Part shown: positions 62,745-64,000 of the stretch, piece after piece
Layout: every line of letters begins with the position of its first letter
Numbering within the stretch: position 1 is the first letter of the stretch
Assembly: GCF_003315795.1 (NCBI RefSeq)
Contig: NZ_QMEY01000006.1
Coordinates: 346,149-410,148 of the forward strand
Length of the DNA stretch: 64,000 bases
Source: Spongiactinospora rosea
GTDB taxonomy: Bacteria > Actinomycetota > Actinomycetes > Streptosporangiales > Streptosporangiaceae
Direction of reading: 5' to 3'
Notes under the pieces: generated by a model
Told to the model about the DNA's origin: nothing
Databases searched by the model: none
The model's input: the letters and a program-made list of their open reading frames with translations, nothing else
Program-made: the position numbers and the translations under genes

Positions 62745-62842
62745 TTCTGTATGTCCATTTCATTGGCTCGATCAGCGAGCCGGCCGCGGGCGCGTACCGC
62801 TCTTCCGCAATTGGTCGCCCGCCTAATGGTCCGACGCGACAA

Positions 62843-62866
62843 GGGCCACCCGCGGTGGGGTGGCCC
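62843..62866. terminator. Hairpin after the PH-domain gene
   Basis: GGGCCACCC pairs with GGGTGGCCC around a 6-base loop, between the PH-domain stop and the start of the 814-residue protein gene on the same strand. Confidence 0.6.
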
Positions 62867-62938
62867 GGCACTTCCAGCCTAGCAAGCCGGGGAACCCTCC
62901 CGGCCATCCTCGACAACCTCACATACCTCCGCGAGCTT

Positions 62939-63400
62939 TCAGCTCTCGGCACGGTCTGGCTGAGCACTGTCCCGGGCGGCGGATTTCAGTGAACGAAGGT
63001 CTGCGGCGACAGTGGTGCAGGAGACACCGAGCTGGGCGGAGGTGAGAACGAAAAGGGTCTCTCCGGTGTCGATCTCCAAGTGCTCCCAGCGCCTGCCGTA
63101 CCTGTGCCGAACGTCCACGGCGATCCGCTCCACGGCTTCCCACGGCACCCGCTGCCGACCGGCGAACCAGCGCGCCACCACGACCCCCTCGGGATCGGCC
63201 GAAAGCCGTACGGGGACGAGGAGGTCGCGTGCGACGAGCACGGCGAGCACGAGTGCGGTGATACCGCAGAGGATAATGGCTCGCCGGTCGTCGAGATTCA
63301 GCACGATGAGAGCGATGGCCGGCAAGAGTCCCAACGCCTTGAGCACGACGAAATCTCGCCTGACCCGCCACTCCAGCGATGTTCCCAGGGGTTCGCTCAC
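62939..63400 (-). CDS. PH-domain membrane protein
   Basis: A 153-residue protein with two N-terminal membrane helices (LKALGLLPAIALIVLNL, AIILCGITALVLAVLVA) and a bacterial PH-like domain (VRLSADPEGVVVARWFAGRQRVPWEAVERIAVD then WEHLEIDTGETLFVLT). Such proteins are common and uncharacterised in actinomycetes. It lies just beyond the rRNA terminator on the same strand. Confidence 0.8.
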   Translation of the reverse strand: MSEPLGTSLEWRVRRDFVVLKALGLLPAIALIVLNLDDRRAIILCGITALVLAVLVARDLLVPVRLSADPEGVVVARWFAGRQRVPWEAVERIAVDVRHRYGRRWEHLEIDTGETLFVLTSAQLGVSCTTVAADLRSLKSAARDSAQPDRAES

Positions 63401-63435
63401 GTCTCGTACGTTACCTCGCCGCAGGGCAAAACGAA

Positions 63436-63494
63436 GAGGGCCTTGCTGTAGAAGAACGGGTGATAAAAACCCGTACCCCTACAGCAAGGCCCTC
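63436..63494 (-). terminator. rRNA operon terminator (nested hairpin)
   Basis: GAGGGCCTTGCTGTAG at 63436 pairs perfectly over 16 bp with CTACAGCAAGGCCCTC at 63479-63494; the loop holds a second hairpin (ACGGGT / ACCCGT). It is 14 bases past the 5S gene, on the strand that ends the operon. Confidence 0.85.
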
Positions 63495-63507
63495 ATATTC
63501 AATATTT

Positions 63508-63624
63508 GTGCGGCAGCGACCTACTCTCCCACACCGTCCCCAGTGCAGTACCATCAGCGCAGGCAGGCTTAACTTCCGGGTTCGGAATGTAACCGGGTGT
63601 CTCCCCACCGCCATAACCACCGCA
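63508..63624 (-). rRNA. rrf: 5S ribosomal RNA
   Basis: 117 bases. On the minus strand it begins TTGCGGTGGTTATGGCGG and contains CCGAACCCGGAAGTTAAG and GGGAGAGTAGGTCGCTGCCG, the universal 5S features. It follows 23S by about 137 bases. Confidence 0.95.
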
Positions 63625-63761
63625 ACACCATGAAACCACCAACCGGCGCAGACCCACCCCCCAAAAGAGGCAGACCGCAGCCTGGTTGCAGTCTCAGAAT
63701 CACACAGTGAACGCGAGCACCACACACGCAACAGCATTAAACACACAAACGTGTTTGTTGT

Positions 63762-64000
63762 GGTCAAGTCCTCGGCCTATTAGTACCAGTCAGCTCCACG
63801 CCTCACAACGCTTCCACCACCAGCCTATCAACCCGGTCATCCACCGGGAGCCTTACCCCACCAAAATGGGAGGGAGACCTCATCTCAAGGCAAGCTTCCC
63901 GCTTAGATGCCTTCAGCGGTTATCCTTCCCGAACGTAGCCAACCAGCCATGCACCTGGCGATACAACTGGCACACCAGAGGTTCGTCCGTCCCGGTCCTC
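63762..64000 (-). rRNA. rrl: 23S ribosomal RNA, 3' end (continues outside window)
   Basis: The minus strand ends with GGTACTAATAGGCCGAGGAC and TTGACC, the standard actinobacterial 23S 3' terminus, and upstream has the conserved AAGCATCTAAGCGGGAAGC segment. About 240 bases are inside the window. The 63625-63761 spacer holds no tRNA I can see. Confidence 0.95.

Noticed and set aside
61272..62992. Repeated blocks suggesting a CRISPR array or long plus-strand genes
   Set aside because: Blocks are irregular, without constant repeat and unique spacers, and they encode the RDDRG-type repeats of the 814-residue protein on the minus strand.
63625..63761. tRNA gene in the 23S-5S spacer
   Set aside because: No cloverleaf or TTCGA-type T-loop could be found in the 137 bases.

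Overview
This window is high-GC actinobacterial chromosome, most likely from the Streptosporangiales (a Nonomuraea-, Streptosporangium- or Actinomadura-like organism). The evidence is the very high GC with abundant GTG starts, WhiA, RbpA, a mycothiol-dependent maleylpyruvate isomerase, the SteA-MctB-RecN-NadK-TlyA block and the gene order gap-pgk-tpiA-secG and whiA-yvcK-rapZ-uvrC-uvrA. Exact taxonomy is inference.

Layout. (1) 1-1333: end of 6-phosphogluconolactonase and an adenosine deaminase family gene. (2) About 1400-11760: an accessory block full of broken genes. A beta-propeller fragment and an epimerase fragment abut 5' end to 5' end. An intact carboxylesterase/small membrane protein pair with a divergent TetR gene follows, then a collapsed sugar ABC transporter remnant, a frameshifted DegT/StrS-type aminotransferase, an intact regulator of unrecognised family, a DapA-like gene split by an IS200/IS605 element (TnpA, TnpB, probable omegaRNA), and a truncated, frameshifted epimerase. 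A 12-bp palindrome, CGGTC-N2-GACCG, lies in front of both the transporter remnant and the aminotransferase/regulator pair, so the block looks like a decaying regulon. (3) 11967-31716: a coiled-coil protein, a Clp-N protein, a GNAT with N-terminal tandem repeats, rbpA, secG, tpiA-pgk-gap, whiA-yvcK-rapZ-uvrC, two Rieske lipoproteins, uvrA, and the psd-pssA phosphatidylethanolamine pair. (4) 31836-46258: a TerC protein behind a probable manganese riboswitch, a division/envelope operon (steA, mctB, MraY-like protein, murJ, glycosyltransferase), recN, and the tlyA-nadK and TPR-HAD operons.

(5) 46417-56448: aromatic catabolism. One operon (FAD hydroxylase, mycothiol-dependent isomerase, fumarylpyruvate hydrolase, gentisate dioxygenase) is divergent from an IclR gene and makes a complete gentisate-to-fumarate-plus-pyruvate route. 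A second cluster (MhpA-like hydroxylase, extradiol dioxygenase, C-C hydrolase) is divergent from a TetR gene with a palindromic operator at the promoter. (6) 56449-63400: an IS701-like remnant, a stand-alone murF, an OB-fold SSB-like protein, an MBL protein, an 814-residue Arg/Gly/Asp-rich TPR protein and a PH-domain protein. (7) 63436-64000: the 3' end of an rRNA operon on the minus strand (terminator, 5S, partial 23S).

I did not find a defence island, CRISPR array, prophage or biosynthetic cluster. The most informative material is the decaying block at 1.4-11.8 kb with its unrecognised regulator and shared operator, and the IS605 element with intact catalytic residues whose guide would be read from the gene it disrupted.
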